DNA from: Microbacterium laevaniformans
GTDB taxonomy: Bacteria > Actinomycetota > Actinomycetes > Actinomycetales > Microbacteriaceae
Assembly (NCBI RefSeq): GCF_016907555.1
Contig: NZ_JAFBCE010000001.1
Span: 2,790,001 to 2,854,000, forward strand
Length of the DNA: 64,000 bases
Reading direction: 5' to 3'
Position 1 is the first letter of the stretch; every line of letters starts with the position of its first letter. Below are positions 29,410 to 37,237 of the stretch, in pieces. The notes under the pieces are model-generated. The model saw only the letters and a list, made by a program, of their open reading frames with translations, searched no databases and was not told the origin of the DNA. The position numbers and the translations under genes are program-made.

Positions 29410-29469
29410 GTTACTGGTAGGGCCGAATGTCGCAGGGTGCACTATTCATCCTGGGATTAGTTCAGTCAA

Positions 29470-29485
29470 CACTGTATGATCAGTG
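29470..29485. promoter_or_regulatory. Probable CmtR/ArsR-type operator
   Basis: Inverted repeat CACTG-N6-CAGTG (29470-29485) with TATGAT, a good -10 element, as its centre, one base before the regulator start codon. The position suggests autoregulation and a transcript with almost no leader. Confidence 0.6.
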
Positions 29486-29486
29486 C

Positions 29487-29846
29487 ATGCTGACCATTGC
29501 TCCACGTCTCGACGTCATGAACCGGCTCGGCCGGGCCATGGCGGACCCGACGCGCTCCCGGATACTGATGACCCTGCTCGACGGCCCCAGCTACCCGGCG
29601 GTGCTCTCGCGTGAGCTGGAGCTGACCCGCTCGAACGTCTCGAACCACCTGACCTGCCTGCGCGACTGCGGCATCGTGGTCGCCGAGCCGGAAGGGCGGC
29701 AGACGCGCTACGAGATCGCGGACCCGCACCTCGCGGCGGCGCTGACCGCGCTGGTGGACGTGACGCTCGCGGTGGACGAGCACGCGCCCTGCATGGACGC
29801 TTCGTGCACGGTGCCGGGCTGCTGCGGGACGGGAGCGGGCGCGTGA
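29487..29846 (+). CDS. CmtR-like ArsR-family metal sensor (Cd/Pb type)
   Basis: A 119-residue winged-helix repressor: MADPTRSRILMTLLDGPSYPAVLSRELELTRSNVSNHLTCLRDCGIVVAEPEGRQTRYEI. The CLRDC pair in the recognition helix matches Cys57/Cys61 of mycobacterial CmtR, and the C-terminal tail supplies further Cys (CMDASCTVPGCC). This identifies a Cd(II)/Pb(II) sensor. The start at 29487 was chosen over an upstream in-frame start because of the operator at 29470. It overlaps cadA by 4 bases (GTGA). Confidence 0.9.
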   Translation: MLTIAPRLDVMNRLGRAMADPTRSRILMTLLDGPSYPAVLSRELELTRSNVSNHLTCLRDCGIVVAEPEGRQTRYEIADPHLAAALTALVDVTLAVDEHAPCMDASCTVPGCCGTGAGA

Positions 29847-31756
29847 GCGCGGCGTGCGGCTGCGAGCACGACGAGCCTGAGACCGCAGTCGGCGAAGAGG
29901 CCGAGGAGGCGGAGCGCCCCTGGTGGCGGGACCGCGGGATCATGGTCCCGGTCTTCTCCGGTGTGGCGTTCCTCACCGGTCTGGCGCTGGAGTGGTCCGG
30001 GATGGAGATCCCTGCGCTGGTGCTGTTCTGGATCGGCCTGCTGCTGGGCGCGTCGACGTTCACGCCGGGCGCGATCCGGAACCTCTTCAAGGGCAAGCTC
30101 GGCATCGGGCTGCTGATGACCATCAGCGCGGTCGGCGCGGTGATCCTCGGCTACGTCGAGGAGGCCGCAGCGCTGGCATTCCTGTACTCGATCGCCGAGG
30201 CGCTGGAGGACAAGGCGATGGACCGTGCCCGCGGCGGGCTGCGGGCACTGCTCAAGCTCGTCCCGGAGACCGCCACCATCCGCCGCGACGGCGTCTCGGT
30301 CGAGGTCGCCGCGAAGGATCTGGCTGTCGGGCAGCTGATGTTGGTGCGGCCGGGTGAGCGGATCGCGACCGACGGCGTCGTCCGCACGGGACGTTCCAGC
30401 CTGGACACGTCCGCGATCACCGGGGAGTCGATCCCGGTCGAGGTCGAACCCGGCGATGCCGTCTCCGCCGGCGCAATCAACACCGCCGGGGCACTGGAGG
30501 TCGAAACGACCGCGGCAGGCACCGACAACTCACTGACCACGATCGTCGACCTCGTGGAGAAGGCTCAGGCGGAGAAGGGCGACCGCGCCCGCCTCGCCGA
30601 CCGCATCGCCCGCCCTCTCGTCCCGGGCGTGCTGATCCTCGCAGCCCTGGTCGCGATCATCGGCTCGCTGCTCGGCGACCCGGAGCTGTGGATCACCCGC
30701 GCCCTGGTCGTGCTGGTCGCGGCATCGCCCTGCGCACTGGCGATCTCCGTGCCGCTGACCGTGGTCGCGGCGATCGGCTCGGCGAGCAAGTTCGGCGTGA
30801 TCATCAAGTCCGGTGCCGCGTTCGAGCGGTTCGGCGTGATCCGCCACGTCGCCGTCGACAAGACCGGCACCCTCACCCGCAACGAGCCCGCCGTCACCGC
30901 CGTCCTCACCGTGGACGGTGTGAGCGAGGCGGAGGCGCTGGCGTGGGCGGCCGCTCTGGAGCAGCACAGCACCCACCCCCTCGCCGCCGCGATCACCGCC
31001 GCAGCGCCGGATGCCCCTGCGGCGGAGGGCGTGACCGAGCAGGCCGGGCACGGCGTCGAGGGCGAGCTCGCCGGCGCGCGGATCACCGTCGGCAGCCCGC
31101 GCTGGCTCGACGCCGGGACCCTCGGCGACCGGGTCGCGGGGCTGGAGGAGCAGGGCATGACAGTCGTGATCGTCCACCGCGGCGGCGTCCCGGTCGCCGC
31201 GATCGGCGTCCGCGACGAGCTGCGCCCCGAGGTCCCTGAAGTGGTCCGCACCCTCGCGACCCAGGGCATCGGGGTGACCATGCTCACCGGCGACAACGCC
31301 CGCACCGCCCGCGCCCTCGCTGCGCATGCAGGGATCGATGACGTCCGCGCCGAGCTGCGCCCCGAAGACAAGGCCGCCGCGATCGCAGAGCTCGGTGCGA
31401 AGGGGCCGGTCGCGATGATCGGCGACGGCATCAACGACGCCCCTGCGCTGGCCGCCGCGGACATCGGGATCGCGATGGGCGCGACGGGCTCCGACGCCGC
31501 GATCGAGTCGGCCGACGTGGCCTTCACCGGTCACGATCTGCGGCTTCTCCCGCGCGCGTTCGCCCATGCCCGTCGGGGGCGGCACATCATCAACCAGAAC
31601 ATCATCCTGTCGCTGCTGATCATCACCGCCCTGCTCCCGCTCGCCCTCTTTGGCGTCCTGGGGCTTGCGGCGGTGGTGCTGGTGCACGAGATCGCCGAGG
31701 TGATCGTGATCCTCAACGGCCTGCGCGCCGCGTCGACGCGGAAGGCAAGCACGTGA
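29843..31756 (+). CDS. cadA: Cadmium/zinc/lead-exporting P1B-type ATPase
   Basis: A 637-residue P1B-2-type pump. The N-terminal metal-binding domain is reduced to a Cys/His/Glu tail (VSAACGCEHDEPE). Core motifs: TGESIPVEVE, SPCALAISVP (the Cys-Pro-Cys variant SPC/CPCALAISVP of Cd/Zn pumps), DKTGTLTRNE, STHPLA and GDGINDAPALAAADIG. The GTG start at 29843 overlaps the regulator stop, giving a two-gene cmtR-cadA operon. The C-terminal helices are intact. Confidence 0.94.
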   Translation: MSAACGCEHDEPETAVGEEAEEAERPWWRDRGIMVPVFSGVAFLTGLALEWSGMEIPALVLFWIGLLLGASTFTPGAIRNLFKGKLGIGLLMTISAVGAVILGYVEEAAALAFLYSIAEALEDKAMDRARGGLRALLKLVPETATIRRDGVSVEVAAKDLAVGQLMLVRPGERIATDGVVRTGRSSLDTSAITGESIPVEVEPGDAVSAGAINTAGALEVETTAAGTDNSLTTIVDLVEKAQAEKGDRARLADRIARPLVPGVLILAALVAIIGSLLGDPELWITRALVVLVAASPCALAISVPLTVVAAIGSASKFGVIIKSGAAFERFGVIRHVAVDKTGTLTRNEPAVTAVLTVDGVSEAEALAWAAALEQHSTHPLAAAITAAAPDAPAAEGVTEQAGHGVEGELAGARITVGSPRWLDAGTLGDRVAGLEEQGMTVVIVHRGGVPVAAIGVRDELRPEVPEVVRTLATQGIGVTMLTGDNARTARALAAHAGIDDVRAELRPEDKAAAIAELGAKGPVAMIGDGINDAPALAAADIGIAMGATGSDAAIESADVAFTGHDLRLLPRAFAHARRGRHIINQNIILSLLIITALLPLALFGVLGLAAVVLVHEIAEVIVILNGLRAASTRKAST

Positions 31757-31782
31757 CCGCGCAGGACGTCGCCGCCGCGTGA

Positions 31783-31803
31783 CGGCTTGATCCGGGACCA
31801 TGC
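31783..31803 (+). repeat. 21-bp direct repeat, left copy (bounds mer segment)
   Basis: CGGCTTGATCCGGGACCATG plus one more C, repeated exactly at 37135-37155 in the same orientation, 5.35 kb away. Between them lie the mer genes and a broken tyrosine recombinase. The core GGCTTGATCC resembles the GGGCTTGACCCC end of the nearby IS3 element, so it may be an att-like duplication or a solo IS3-type end. Confidence 0.7.
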
Positions 31804-31910
31804 GGATGACCTTTAGATTTCACATCAGAGTTCGCGCGCGTTGATCGGCGACTTGCCTGCTGGCTAGGGGCCTATCGGGCGGGCCGTATGCCGGGGTCTA
31901 ATGGCCATGA

Positions 31911-32231
31911 TCATTTGGTTCCGGTTTCCCTTCGCCTCGGGTCTGTCTTCGTTATGGTCGGGCGAAGGGGCGGGCAGCAGTCGGGGTCGTTTTCGCGGCG
32001 GTGTCGCCTGGCACGCGCTGTCATCACGATGCTTGCAACCACCGCGAGGATCAGGAGTGCGGCACCGCCCGTGATCACCCACGGGTTGCGGAGGAGGGTG
32101 CCGATCCCTGTGATCGTGCCTCCGACGACGAGAAGTGGAAGGAGGGCGCAGCAGCCGACCACGAGCAGTGCGGCGACGGCCCCAAGGAGCAGGCCACGGC
32201 CGCCTCGCTGGTCGTCCTGGTTGGGAGGCAT
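31911..32231 (-). CDS. Putative mercuric-ion transport membrane protein
   Basis: A 106-residue protein with two membrane helices. The first contains a vicinal Cys pair (LLLGAVAALLVVGCCALLPLLVVGG), the second is WVITGGAALLILAVVASIVM; a cytoplasmic tail has DPDCCPPLRP. Paired cysteines in helix 1 and in the tail are the features of MerT/MerC-type Hg(II) uptake proteins, and it lies downstream of merA and the merB remnant. I do not assign a symbol because the family identity is not certain. ATG at 32231 precedes PPNQDDQRGGR. Confidence 0.75.
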   Translation of the reverse strand: MPPNQDDQRGGRGLLLGAVAALLVVGCCALLPLLVVGGTITGIGTLLRNPWVITGGAALLILAVVASIVMTARARRHRRENDPDCCPPLRPTITKTDPRRRETGTK

Positions 32232-32259
32232 TGGTGTTCTGTCCTCTCGTGGTGCCGTC

Positions 32260-32640
32260 TCAGCAGCAGGTCTCGGGACCGCAGCAGCTTCCAGACAGTT
32301 CGTCGGCACCGGTCCGGGGGCGCTCGAGCATCTCGGTGATCAGGGTGCTGCCAACCTCGAAGGCATCGGCGACCGTGAGGATTTGGGCCATCGGGTGTTC
32401 CGTGAGCCATCCGGCGGCGTCCTCGCGGGAAGCGAAGTAGTGGACCTGGTTGCAGAACGAGGAGCGAATCGAGTGCATGGCCTCGGGGCTGACCAAGGAC
32501 ACCACCGCGGTCGCCGGTTCCACGCTAGTGACACCGGCGGTCGAGTCGACGGTGACGCGGATCGTGTCGCCGCTGGCCGGGGAGATCGATTCGACCCGGG
32601 CGGGCCGATCGAGGAGCGGGCGAGGCTCCAGTTTCTGATG
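32260..32640 (-). pseudogene. merB: C-terminal fragment of organomercurial lyase MerB
   Basis: The frame KLEPRPLLDRPARVESISPASGDTIRVTVDS, then VSLVSPEAMHSIRSSFCNQVHYFASREDAAGWLTEHP and DAFEVGSTLI matches the second half of MerB. The Cys in SSFCNQVHYF corresponds to Cys159 of the R831b enzyme. The N-terminal half, with catalytic Cys96 and Asp99, is missing, and there is no plausible start codon. The tail ends SCCGPETCC. It cannot cleave C-Hg bonds as it stands. Confidence 0.85.
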
Positions 32641-32666
32641 GGGTGGATCCGCTGTCTGGCGCGCGG

Positions 32667-34091
32667 TCAGGCGCAGCAGGACAGCATCGACACATCGGTG
32701 GTGAAGGCCTTGGCTACGATCCGGATGCCTTCGGCCGTGGTCAGGTACGGGGCCCACGCGTCGGCGACCTCGGTGATGGTCTTGCCGAGGATGTGGACAC
32801 CTGCGGCGGCGAGTTCGCCGGCGTCCTTGGCGACCGCAGTGAGGCCGAGGATCTCGCCGGTGTCCGCGTTGGCGACCATCTTGATGAACCCGCGGGTGTC
32901 CCGGTTCACCAGCGCGCGGGGCACGTACTCCAGTGGCAGGACACGGCAGTCGCAGCGGATCCCGGCCGCGATGACCTCCTTCTCGGTCATCCCGACCGCG
33001 CCGACGGCAGGGCTCGTGAATGTGACCCGCGGCATCCGCGTGTAGTCGACCGACGTGCTGGCGTCAGTGAAGGCGTTCTCGGCGACCAACGTGCCGTGCC
33101 GGGCTGCGACGTAGACGAACTCGGGGTGCCCGGTGACATCCCCAGCCGCCCAGACGCGAGGGTTGGAGGACTGCAACTGGTCGGTGACCACGACCTCTCC
33201 GGCCGCGCCGGTCTTCACTTGCACGGTCTCGAGGTTGAGCCCGTCGGTGACCGGGGCGCGGCCGAGCGCGACGAGGATCTCGTCGGCACGGAACTCCTGC
33301 ACGCCGCCCGAGACCTCGGCCGCGGCGACGATCTGGCCGGTGCCCGGGTCGCGGGTGACGCGGGTGGGGATGGCGCGGCGGACCACTCGGATGCCCTCGT
33401 CGGCGAAGATTTCCTGCAACGCCTTGGAGACTTCCGGCTCCTCCTTCGACGCCAGCCGGGACCTCACCAGCAGAGTCACCTTCGAGCCGAGCCGGGCGAA
33501 CAACTGTGCCATCTCCAGCGCCACATAGCCCCCGCCGAGCACCAGCAGCGAGTCAGGCACCTCGGACAGCTCCATCGCCGACGTCGAGGTGAGAAAGTCG
33601 ACGCCGTCCAGCCCCTCGATGGCAGGAGCCCACGGGCGGGAGCCTGTGGCGATGAGGTAGTGGGCGGCCTCGATGGTTTCGACGGTGCCGTCCGCGGCGG
33701 TGACCTCGAGGACCGACGCATCCGGCGTGCCGGCGAACGCCGCCTCGCCCTGGCGGACCGGCCAGCCGTAGGCTTCTGCCACGTCGATGTACTTCTCACT
33801 CCGCATCGCCTCGACCAGGTCCTGCTTGCCACCCACCAGCCCGTGCATGTCTACCGGGCCAGCGGTGGCGGCGATCCCCGGGAACCGGGAGCCCGCATCC
33901 GCGGCCACGTGGCGGGCCTCGGCGGCCGCGAGCAGCGCCTTGGACGGAACGCACCCCGTGTTCACGCACGTGCCGCCCAACGTGCCGCGCTCGATCATCA
34001 CCACCGACTTTCCCAGTGTGGTGGCGCGGATCGCCGCGGCGAATGCCGCGCCACCCGACCCAATCACGGCCAGATCAAACCTCGATGGCAT
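32667..34091 (-). CDS. merA: Mercuric reductase
   Basis: A 474-residue flavoprotein that reduces Hg(II) to Hg(0) with NADPH. FAD-binding GSGGAAFAAAIRA, redox-active GGTCVNTGCVPSKALL (Cys42/Cys47), NADPH-binding VLGGGYVALEMAQLFARLG, FAD motif RVWAAGDVTG, and the C-terminal metal-binding vicinal cysteines MLSCCA. It lacks the N-terminal HMA domain found in some MerA proteins. Start ATG 34091 (MPSRFDLAVIGSGG) is preceded by a GGAGGAA-like site. Transcribed from the MerR-type promoter at about 34140-34170. Confidence 0.96.
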   Translation of the reverse strand: MPSRFDLAVIGSGGAAFAAAIRATTLGKSVVMIERGTLGGTCVNTGCVPSKALLAAAEARHVAADAGSRFPGIAATAGPVDMHGLVGGKQDLVEAMRSEKYIDVAEAYGWPVRQGEAAFAGTPDASVLEVTAADGTVETIEAAHYLIATGSRPWAPAIEGLDGVDFLTSTSAMELSEVPDSLLVLGGGYVALEMAQLFARLGSKVTLLVRSRLASKEEPEVSKALQEIFADEGIRVVRRAIPTRVTRDPGTGQIVAAAEVSGGVQEFRADEILVALGRAPVTDGLNLETVQVKTGAAGEVVVTDQLQSSNPRVWAAGDVTGHPEFVYVAARHGTLVAENAFTDASTSVDYTRMPRVTFTSPAVGAVGMTEKEVIAAGIRCDCRVLPLEYVPRALVNRDTRGFIKMVANADTGEILGLTAVAKDAGELAAAGVHILGKTITEVADAWAPYLTTAEGIRIVAKAFTTDVSMLSCCA

Positions 34092-34136
34092 CCTTATTCC
34101 TCCCTGGACATCTTGGAACATCCCGCTGATACACTC

Positions 34137-34169
34137 ATCATGAACCTTCCACCACAGGGGAAGGTCAAG
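34137..34169 (-). promoter_or_regulatory. MerR-type mer promoter/operator
   Basis: On the minus strand, TTGACC (34169-34164) as -35, then the dyad ACCTTCC-N8-GGAAGGT (34144-34165) in a long spacer, and CATGAT (34142-34137) as a candidate -10. A dyad inside an over-long spacer is the hallmark of MerR-activated promoters. It sits between merA and the divergent merR. Confidence 0.8.
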
Positions 34170-34384
34170 CACGAAATTTGCGACCAGCGAAAAGGGGGGG
34201 GCGGGGAATGCGGATCGGAGAGCTCGCCGACGCGGCCGGCACCACGGCGAAGACGTTGCGGTTCTACGAGGACCAGGGGCTCCTGCCGCCGGCCGGGCGC
34301 ACGCCCAGCGGCTACCGCAACTACACCGCCGAGACCATCGCCCGAGGGCCTTGACCCCGGATCGTGGACACGGTGTCATTTCGG

Positions 34385-35305
34385 TTATGCCGCTTCCGTG
34401 AGGGTAGCTGATCTCGCGGCCGCGTAGGTGTTCTCGTAGCTGTTCGGGGTGATCTGGCCGATCGCGGAGTGGCGTCGGCGCGTGTTGTATCGGTTCGTCC
34501 ACCGGAACACGGCCCGGTAGGCGGTGGCTTGATCGGGGAACGCCGACGCGCCTTGGAGGAGCTCGCGTTTGAGCGCGGCGTTGAAGCTCTCGGCCAGCGA
34601 GTTGTCGGCGCTCGTGCCCACCGCGCCCATGGACTGGGTCACCTTGAGCTGCTCGCAGAGTGCTGCGTAGGCTTTCGACGCGTAGACCGAGCCGTGGTCG
34701 CTGTGGAACACTGCGCCGGCCAGCGATCCGCGGTCGCGGTGCGCGCCGCGGAGAGCGCCTTCGACGAGTTCGGTGCGCATGTGGTCGGCGACCTGCCAGC
34801 CGGCGAGCTTGCGCGACCCGAGGTCGATGCAGGTCGCCAGATACAGGTTGCTGCCGTCCGCGATGGGGAGGTAGGTGATATCGCCGACATACCTGCGGTT
34901 CGGCTCCCCGGTGCTGAAGTCCCGCCCGACCAGGTCGGGGAACTTCCGTCCGGACTGGTCCGGGATCGTGGTCTTCACCCGGCGGCGCAGTCGGATCCCC
35001 GCGAGCGCGTGTTCCCGCATCACCCGAGCGACCCGCTTATGATTCACCCGCCCGGCGGCGGGGACGCCGTCGTTGAGGTCGGCAGTGATCCTCGGTGCCC
35101 CGTAGGCGCGGTCACCACCCTGCGCGGGGTCCTGCAGCACCCGGATCCGTGCCGCCAACCGGGCGTCGTCCGCGGCTCGCGCGGCCCGTCCCGGGGCTGC
35201 GGCCAGCCACGCGTAGAACGAGGACCGGGCGATCTCGATGACCTCACACAACCGCTTCACGCCGTAGGCGTCCTTGTGGTCCTCGACGAACTGGAAGCGG
35301 TTCAC
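34385..35305 (-). CDS. IS3-family transposase OrfB (merR element)
   Basis: A 306-residue DDE transposase. HTH_21 region at VNRFQFVEDHKDAYGVKRLCEVIEIARSSFYAWL; catalytic core with Asp in RRYVGDITYLPI, Asp in GAVFHSDHGSVYAS and Glu in NSLAESFNAALKREL; closing NRYNTRRRHSAIGQITPNSYE. Start taken at the GTG at 35305 overlapping the orfA stop, although the frame is open further up. Intact. Confidence 0.92.
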   Translation of the reverse strand: MNRFQFVEDHKDAYGVKRLCEVIEIARSSFYAWLAAAPGRAARAADDARLAARIRVLQDPAQGGDRAYGAPRITADLNDGVPAAGRVNHKRVARVMREHALAGIRLRRRVKTTIPDQSGRKFPDLVGRDFSTGEPNRRYVGDITYLPIADGSNLYLATCIDLGSRKLAGWQVADHMRTELVEGALRGAHRDRGSLAGAVFHSDHGSVYASKAYAALCEQLKVTQSMGAVGTSADNSLAESFNAALKRELLQGASAFPDQATAYRAVFRWTNRYNTRRRHSAIGQITPNSYENTYAAARSATLTEAA

Positions 35306-35631
35306 CAGTTCGTCTCCGCAGCGAAATACTTCGCCGCCTGACGGAGGATGTCCCGCTCCGTCTCGAGCTTGACCTGCTCCGCTCTCGAGACCGCTAACTC
35401 GGCTTCCAACCGGATGATCCTCGCCGCCTGCGACTCCGACCGCACCGACACCGGCGGCGACACCGAACCGGCCGCAGCGGTCCCGGATCCGAGCTTGTCG
35501 ACCCATTCCTTCAACGCACCACGGGAGATCCCCAAATCGGCCGCGATCGCTTTCAGCGTCGCGCCCGGCGTGGACTCGTACAAATCCACCGCACGCTGCC
35601 GGAACTCGTCCGTGTAGTTCTTCCTTGCCAT
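35302..35631 (-). CDS. IS3-family transposase OrfA (merR element)
   Basis: A 109-residue protein: helix-turn-helix YTDEFRQRAVDLYESTPGATLKAIAADLGISRGALKEWV and a coiled-coil (IIRLEAELAVSRAEQVKLETERDILRQAAKYF) typical of IS3 OrfA. Its TGA overlaps the GTG of OrfB (GTGA), so OrfB may also be made by coupled translation. Confidence 0.92.
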   Translation of the reverse strand: MARKNYTDEFRQRAVDLYESTPGATLKAIAADLGISRGALKEWVDKLGSGTAAAGSVSPPVSVRSESQAARIIRLEAELAVSRAEQVKLETERDILRQAAKYFAAETNW

Positions 35632-36027
35632 CCCTCAGATTCTCGCTTCCCCAGCATCGTGCTGGAATCAGCGTGTCCAAGATCAGGGGTCAAGCCCCCG
35701 AATCGACTTCATCCACCGCGGCCAAGCCGCTGGACTCACCCTCGCCCAGATCCAGCAGATCCTCCACATCCGCGACCACGGCCAAGCGCCCTGCAGCCAC
35801 GTCCGCGACCTCCTCGACGCACGCCTCACCGATATCGACCAGCAGCTCAGGCAGCTCCACGACCTGCGCGACACCCTCGCCGGGCTCCGCGACCAGGCCG
35901 AGCACGTCGAGCCCGACACGTGCAGCTCGGATCAGGTCTGCCGCTATCTGTAGCCAAGCCCGGGGGTCTGTCCGATAATTCAGGCAGTCCCACTGGAGGC
36001 GCAAGCGTAGCGGGAGGCCATTGGTGC

Positions 36028-37110
36028 TCAGGTCGAGGTTGAGCGCAGCGCGGGATAGTCGGACCATTCGCCCCCGGAGAGGCGTGCCCAGGCGGCAGCT
36101 GATGACGCCGTGATGCCGAGCAGGTCGGACACGATTCGAGGATGCAGTTGTCGGGTGAGGTCCATCAGCGCGGTGACACGAGCGCTGCCGGCGAGGAGTC
36201 CTTCTTGACGGAGTCGACGGCTGAGCGGCCCGGGGGTGATCGGTCGGCCCGGGTTCCTGCCCGGGAAGAGCCAAGTGTCGGAGCGGTTGCCGTCGAGCAG
36301 CTGGACCATTGCTTCGGCGAGGACTTGGGCAGCTCGATCGGTTCAGTTCCGACCGTCAGCGTCATGGGGCGCGCGGTCGTATCGACTTGTGCGCGGGTGA
36401 TCGCTGCGATGCGGGTCAGGTGGAGCCCGTAGAACAGGACGAGCAATCCGCTGACTCGCGTCACGGGATCCATGTCGTCTCGCGTGATGAACGCGCGTGC
36501 CATCGTCCACCGATGGTCGGCGGCGTAGTCGCGCCCTTCGAGGCGATGGCTGCGGAACTCGACCCGGAGGCGGCTCAGGCGGTGCCGTCGCAGCCACCGG
36601 GTGAACGGCGCGAGGGCATCCCGTTGTGAGGGCGAACCGGTGAGGAAGCCGTCGAGAGATCGCTGCGGGTATGTCGTCAGCGTTTCGCCGCTCGCGCGGA
36701 TCTGCTGCAGGAGGGCCGCGCACCGCTTCAGCGCCGCACGCACCTTCTGATAGGTGGAGCCGGATCGGACGGCCGTAGCTGGTCTGCCCCTGAGTGATCT
36801 GCCCGACGGCAGCAGCTCCCAGGTGCAGTACCGCCGTAGGAGGAGCCGGTCCTCGGGATGGGGGACGGTCGGAAGCCACCGTTGGAACCAGTGCTCGAAC
36901 CTCGCCGCTTGGATGTCGAAATCGGGCAGCACGCCTGAGCGGATGAGGAGCGAGAGCAGGAATGCCACGGACTGGCCGGCGTGCGCTCTGGTCATGATCG
37001 CGTCCGCGGTGAGGGGCAGCGTGCCATCGGCGAGCTCACGGAGGACGACCGCACAGCGGCTCTTGTACAGCCACCGCTCGAGGGAGATCGCACTGCCGTG
37101 GTGAGAATGT
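36028..37110 (-). pseudogene. Frameshifted tyrosine recombinase/integrase
   Basis: The N-terminal part in one frame reads ISLERWLYKSRCAVVLRELADGTLPLT, then MTRAHAGQSVAFLLSLLIRSGVLPDFD and LLRRYCTWELLPSGR, and further DPVTRVSGLLVLFYGLHLTRIAAITRAQVD with IELPK. It then continues only in another frame from about 36310: MVQLLDGNRSDTWLFPGRNPGRPITPG, ending ARVTALMDLTRQLHPRIVSDLLGITASSAAAWARLSGGEW. It resembles the actinobacterial phage-type integrases found on mobile elements. The frame change and the missing start (in-frame stop near 37111) make it a pseudogene. Confidence 0.75.
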
Positions 37111-37134
37111 CAACTCGACTCGGTACCGGCATGT

Positions 37135-37155
37135 CGGCTTGATCCGGGACCATGC
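37135..37155 (+). repeat. 21-bp direct repeat, right copy (bounds mer segment)
   Basis: Exact copy of 31783-31803. It lies 24 bp beyond the point where the tyrosine recombinase frame opens, so recombinase and repeat end together, as expected if this is the end of an integrated module. Confidence 0.7.
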
Positions 37156-37237
37156 TCGATGCTTGGTGTTCGGAGGAATGCGGGTGCGCCAGCGTTCGTC
37201 GGGCGCCAGCGGGAGTCCGCTCGCTGTCAGCGGTCGT

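Larger units (their letters stand above)
34346..35698 (-). mobile_element. IS3-family insertion sequence inside merR (1353 bp)
   Basis: Ends are GGGCCTTGACCCCGGATCGT on the left and, on the other strand, GGGGCTTGACCCCTGATCTT on the right. A 3-bp CGA duplication flanks it (34343-34345 and 35699-35701). It contains orfA and orfB in the usual overlapping arrangement. Different from the IS3 element near 1449/5968. The boundaries are supported by perfect restoration of the merR frame. Confidence 0.93.
34208..35953 (+). pseudogene. merR: merR regulator gene split by an IS3-family element
   Basis: The first part (34208-34345) gives MRIGELADAAGTTAKTLRFY then QGLLPPAGRTPSGYRNYTAETIAR, a MerR winged helix-turn-helix. 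The second part (35702-35953) gives IDFIHRGQAAGLTLAQIQQIL and, after a leucine-rich dimerisation helix, CSSDQVCRYL. Removing 34346-35698 and one CGA duplicate joins the two in frame (TIAR-IDFIHRG), giving a normal 129-residue protein with Cys in CSHVRDLL and in the C-terminal tail. As it stands the regulator is inactive, so control of merA is probably lost. Confidence 0.93.

Noticed and set aside
35954..36027. Possible Tn3-family end (GGGGGTCTGTCCGATAATTC) after merR
   Set aside because: It begins with a G-run like Tn3 ends, but no partner inverted repeat or Tn3 transposase is present in the window.
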